This document shows, in pieces, positions 61,599 through 64,000 of a stretch of DNA of 64,000 nucleotides (position 1 is the first letter of the stretch; the number at the start of each line of letters is the position of its first letter). This DNA is from Ptiloglossa arizonensis. Its lineage: Eukaryota > Arthropoda > Insecta > Hymenoptera > Colletidae. The translations under genes were made by a program, and so were the position numbers. The stretch covers positions 1,116,001-1,180,000 of the forward strand of contig NW_027478462.1 in assembly GCF_051014685.1 (NCBI RefSeq), given 5' to 3'. The notes beneath the pieces were generated by a model. The model was not told where the DNA came from, did not search any database, and was given only the letters and a program-made list of their open reading frames with translations.

Positions 61599-64000
61599 CC
61601 GTTCAAGTTACTCGTTTCGAGCATCAGAACTGCGAAAATTTTGAGTTTCTCAAGCGTTTCTTACCTCCAAACTGCCATATCTCGCGAACGGATTGACCAA
61701 TCCGCAAAATATCTGTTGCATCTGAAAGTAGAGACTCGCCCGATTACAACGGTATGTGTAGTTTTCCCCTAGGCCGTTCCAGTTATTCGTTTCGAGCATC
61801 AGAACTGCGAAAATTTTGAATTTCTCAAGCGTTTCTTACATCCAAACTGCCATATCTCGCGAACGGATTGACCAATCCGCAAAATTTCTGTTGCATCTGA
61901 AAGTAGAAACCCGCCCGATTACAGCGGTATGCGCACTTTTCCCCTAGGCCGTTCTAGTGATTCGTTTTAAGCATCAGAACTGCGCAAATTTTGAGTTTCT
62001 CAAGCGTTTCTTACCTCCAAACTGCCATATCTCGCGAACGGATTGACCGTTCCGCAAAATTTCTGTTGCATCTGAAAGTAGAAACTCGCCCGATTACAAC
62101 GGTATGCGTACTTTTCCCCTAGGCCGTTCCAGTTATTCGTTTCGAGCATCAGAACTGCGAAAATTTTGAGTTTCTCAAGCGTTTCTTACCTCCAAACTGC
62201 CATATCTCGCGAACGGATTGACCGATCCGCAAAATTTCTGTTTCATCTGAAAGTAGAAACTCGCCCGATTACAATGGTATGCGCACTTTTCCCCTAGGCC
62301 GTTCTAGTTATTCGTTTCAAGCATCAGAACTTCGCAAATTTTGAGTTTCTCAAGCGTTTCTTACCTCCAAACTGCCATGTCTCGCGAACGGATTGACCAA
62401 TCCGCAAAATTTCTGTTGCATCTGAAAGTAGAGACTCGCCCGATTACAACGGTATGCGTACTTTTCCCCTAGGCCGTTCAAGTTACTCGTTTCGAGCATC
62501 AGAACTGCGAAAATTTTGAGTTTCTCAAGCGTTTCTTATATCCAAACTGCCATATCTCGCGAACGGATTCACCAATCCGCAAAATTTCTGTTGCATCTGA
62601 AAGTAGAAACTCGCCCGATTACAACGGTATGCGCACTTTGCCCCTAGGCCGTTCTAGTTATTCGTTTCAAGCATCAGAACTGCGGAAATTTTGAGTTTCT
62701 CAAGCGTTTCTTACATCCAAACTGCCATATCTCGCGAACGGATTGACCAATCCGCAAAATTTCTGTTGCATCTGAAAGTAGAAACTCGCCCGATTACAAC
62801 GGTATGCGCACTTTGTCCCTAGGCCGTTCTAGTTATTCGTTTCAAGCATCAGAACTGCGCAAATTTTGAGTTTCTCAAGCGTTTCTTACCTTCAAACTGC
62901 CATATCTCGCGAACGGATTGACCAATCGGCAAAATTTCTGTTGCATCTGAAAGTAGAAACTCGCCCGATTACAACGGTATGCGTACTTTTCCCCTAGGCC
63001 GTTCAAGTTACTCGTTTCGAGCATCAGAACTGAGGAAATTTTGAGTTTCTCAAGCGTTTCTTACATCCAAACTGCCATATCTCGCGAACGGATTCACCAA
63101 TCCGCAAAATTTCTGTTGCATCTGAAAGTAGAAACTCGCCCGATTACAACGGTATGGGCACTTTGCCCCTAGGCCGTTCTAGTTATTCGTTTCAAGCATC
63201 AGAACTGCGGAAATTTTGAGTTCCTCAAGCGTTTCTTACATCCAAACTGCCATATCTCGCGAACGGATTGACCGATCCGCAAAATTTCTGTTGCATCTGA
63301 AAGTAGAAACTCGCCCGATTACAACGGTATGTGTAGTTTTCCCCTAGACCGTTCCAGTTATTCGTTTCGAGCATCAGAACTGCGAAAATTTTGAATTTCT
63401 CAAGCGTTTCTTACATCCAAACTGCCATATCTCGCGAACGGATTGACCAATCCGCAAAATTTCTGTTGCATCCGAAAGTAGAAACTCGCCCGATTACAGC
63501 GGTATGCGCGCTTTTCCCCTAGGCCGTTCTAGTTATTCGTTTTAAGCATCAGAACTGCGCAAATTTTGAGTTTCTCAAGCGTTTCTTACATCCAAGATGC
63601 CATATCTCGCGAACGGATTGACCGATCCGCAAAATTTCTGTTGCATCTGAAAGTAGAAACTCGCCCGATTACAACGGTATGCGTACTTTTCCCCTAGGCC
63701 CTTCAAGTTACTCGTTTCGAGCATCAGAACTGCGAAAATTTTGAGTTTCTCAAGCGTTTCTTACCTCCAAACTGCCATATCTCGCGAACGGATTGACCAA
63801 TCCGCAAAATTTCTGTTGCATCTGAAAGTAGAGACTCGCCCGATTACAACGGTATGTGTAGTTTTCCCCTAGGCCGCTCCAGTTATTCGTTTCGAGCATC
63901 AGAACTACGAAAATTTTGAGTTTCTCAAGCGTTTCTTACCCCCAAACTGCCATATCTCGCGAACGGATTGACCAATCCGCAAAATTTCTGTTGCTTCTGA
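61599..64000 (+). repeat. Block X, right copy, cut by the window end (partner 57749-60150)
   Basis: Right copy of the 22-monomer-offset pair. It still matches at the last base of the window, so the duplication is longer than seen here. The monomers between the copies (60151-61598) include repeated TTTTGTGTTTC and ATTTACC forms. Confidence 0.9.
63874..64000 (+). repeat. Partial last monomer, cut by the window end
   Basis: The first 127 bp of monomer 366, of the CCGCTCCAG/ACTACGAAAA/TTACCCCC type, are present. The array plainly continues past the window. Confidence 0.95.

Larger units (their letters stand above)
1..64000 (+). repeat. 175-bp satellite DNA array, 365 full monomers plus one partial
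   Basis: The same 175-bp unit repeats head to tail from first to last base. The landmark CCTAGG-CCGTT recurs at 1, 176, 351, 526 and so on, and the phase drifts by only a few bases by the last boundary at 63874. Sizes add up exactly: 359 monomers of 175 bp, two of 176 and four of 174 make 63873 bp. All copies lie in the same orientation, and no transposon, inversion or unique sequence breaks the array. Monomers differ by scattered substitutions at recurrent positions. Eukaryotic centromeric or pericentromeric satellites commonly have this size and organisation, but the sequence alone does not show chromosomal location. I do not recognise the family. Confidence 0.98.
39549..64000 (+). repeat. 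Zone 3 of the array
   Basis: This part is marked by CCGCTCCAG monomers with ACTACGAAAA and TTACCCCC, CCGCTCAAG monomers with TTATATCC, tails CTTTGTCCC or CTTTGCCCC, CAAGCTGCC, GTTGGATCTG and CCTAGGCAGTTC. These run in short ordered modules, typically CCGCTCCAG, CCGCTCAAG/TTATATCC, then a CAAGCATC or CAAGCTTC monomer, that recur with offsets of 8, 13, 19, 22 and 44 monomers. No length change was found in this zone. The boundary with zone 2 is gradual, because a module at 38849-40248 already resembles the one at 57749-60023. Confidence 0.75.

Noticed and set aside
1..64000. CRISPR array
   Set aside because: There is no division into short identical repeats and unique spacers; the full 175-bp unit is repeated with scattered substitutions.
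1..64000. Plasmid or phage iterons, or a bacterial operator array
   Set aside because: Hundreds of 175-bp units over 64 kb, with no neighbouring gene, do not fit iterons or operators.
1..64000. 5S rDNA or tRNA-derived tandem repeat
   Set aside because: I looked for internal Pol III box A and box B elements. GGTTTCGAGCATC in some heads only loosely resembles box B, and no box A or cloverleaf stem set accompanies it.
1..64000. Telomeric or microsatellite repeat
   Set aside because: No short simple repeat run is present; the period is 175 bp throughout.
1..64000. Alpha satellite, Arabidopsis CEN180, or rice/maize centromere satellites
   Set aside because: Unit length is similar to some of these, but I do not see their sequence in the monomer. 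A database search is needed to name the family.
1..64000. Assembly artefact made by repeating one read
   Set aside because: Monomers differ at many sites and blocks carry private variants, so most of the array looks real. Individual near-identical block pairs could still be misassembled and are flagged separately.

Overview
The whole window is one uninterrupted tandem satellite array. I see no gene, RNA gene, mobile element or unique-sequence island in it. The repeat unit is 175 bp. With monomer 1 starting at base 1 (at the CCGTT that follows CCTAGG), I count 365 complete monomers and a 127-bp partial one at the right edge. All copies have the same orientation. Following the phase through the window, I found only six length changes, each of 1 bp: two insertions near 2350 and 3751, and four deletions near 33948, 34997, 35171 and 37094. 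The array runs off both ends of the window.

Organism: a 175-bp unit close to one nucleosome repeat, higher-order duplications and no interruption over 64 kb point to a eukaryote and to constitutive heterochromatin, most likely centromeric or pericentromeric (inference). I do not recognise the monomer as a named family and cannot give the species or even the kingdom. The consensus monomer is about 45% GC, with 12 CpGs against about 8 expected, so CpG decay is not evident.

Layout: zone 1 (1-26427) is built from variants carrying TTGGTTTCGACAATC, TTCTTTTCAAGC, TGAAATTCTC and TTCGTGTCGAG. Zone 2 (26428 to about 39548) begins with a 14-monomer block duplicated in tandem and then shows 7-, 6- and 3-monomer duplications. 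Zone 3 (about 39549-64000) carries CCGCTC heads, TTATATCC and CTTTGTCCC variants, with 8-, 13-, 19-, 22- and 44-monomer duplications. There is no single regular higher-order repeat. The array is a mosaic of block duplications whose offsets are whole numbers of monomers, as expected from unequal exchange and conversion between in-register repeats. Several exchange junctions can be placed to within tens of bases from private variants.

Monomer motifs: monomer positions 91-106 hold a dyad, CGGATTG-AC-CAATCCG, which some variants turn into a perfect 16-bp palindrome. Positions 140-156, read on the minus strand, match 12 of 17 positions of the mammalian CENP-B box. There is also a small dyad at 43-55, a TCGCGA at 84-89 and a CCTAGG at 170-175. 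The short open reading frames in the window are by-products of a stop-poor 175-bp repeat whose frame shifts by one base per monomer. I do not call any of them genes.
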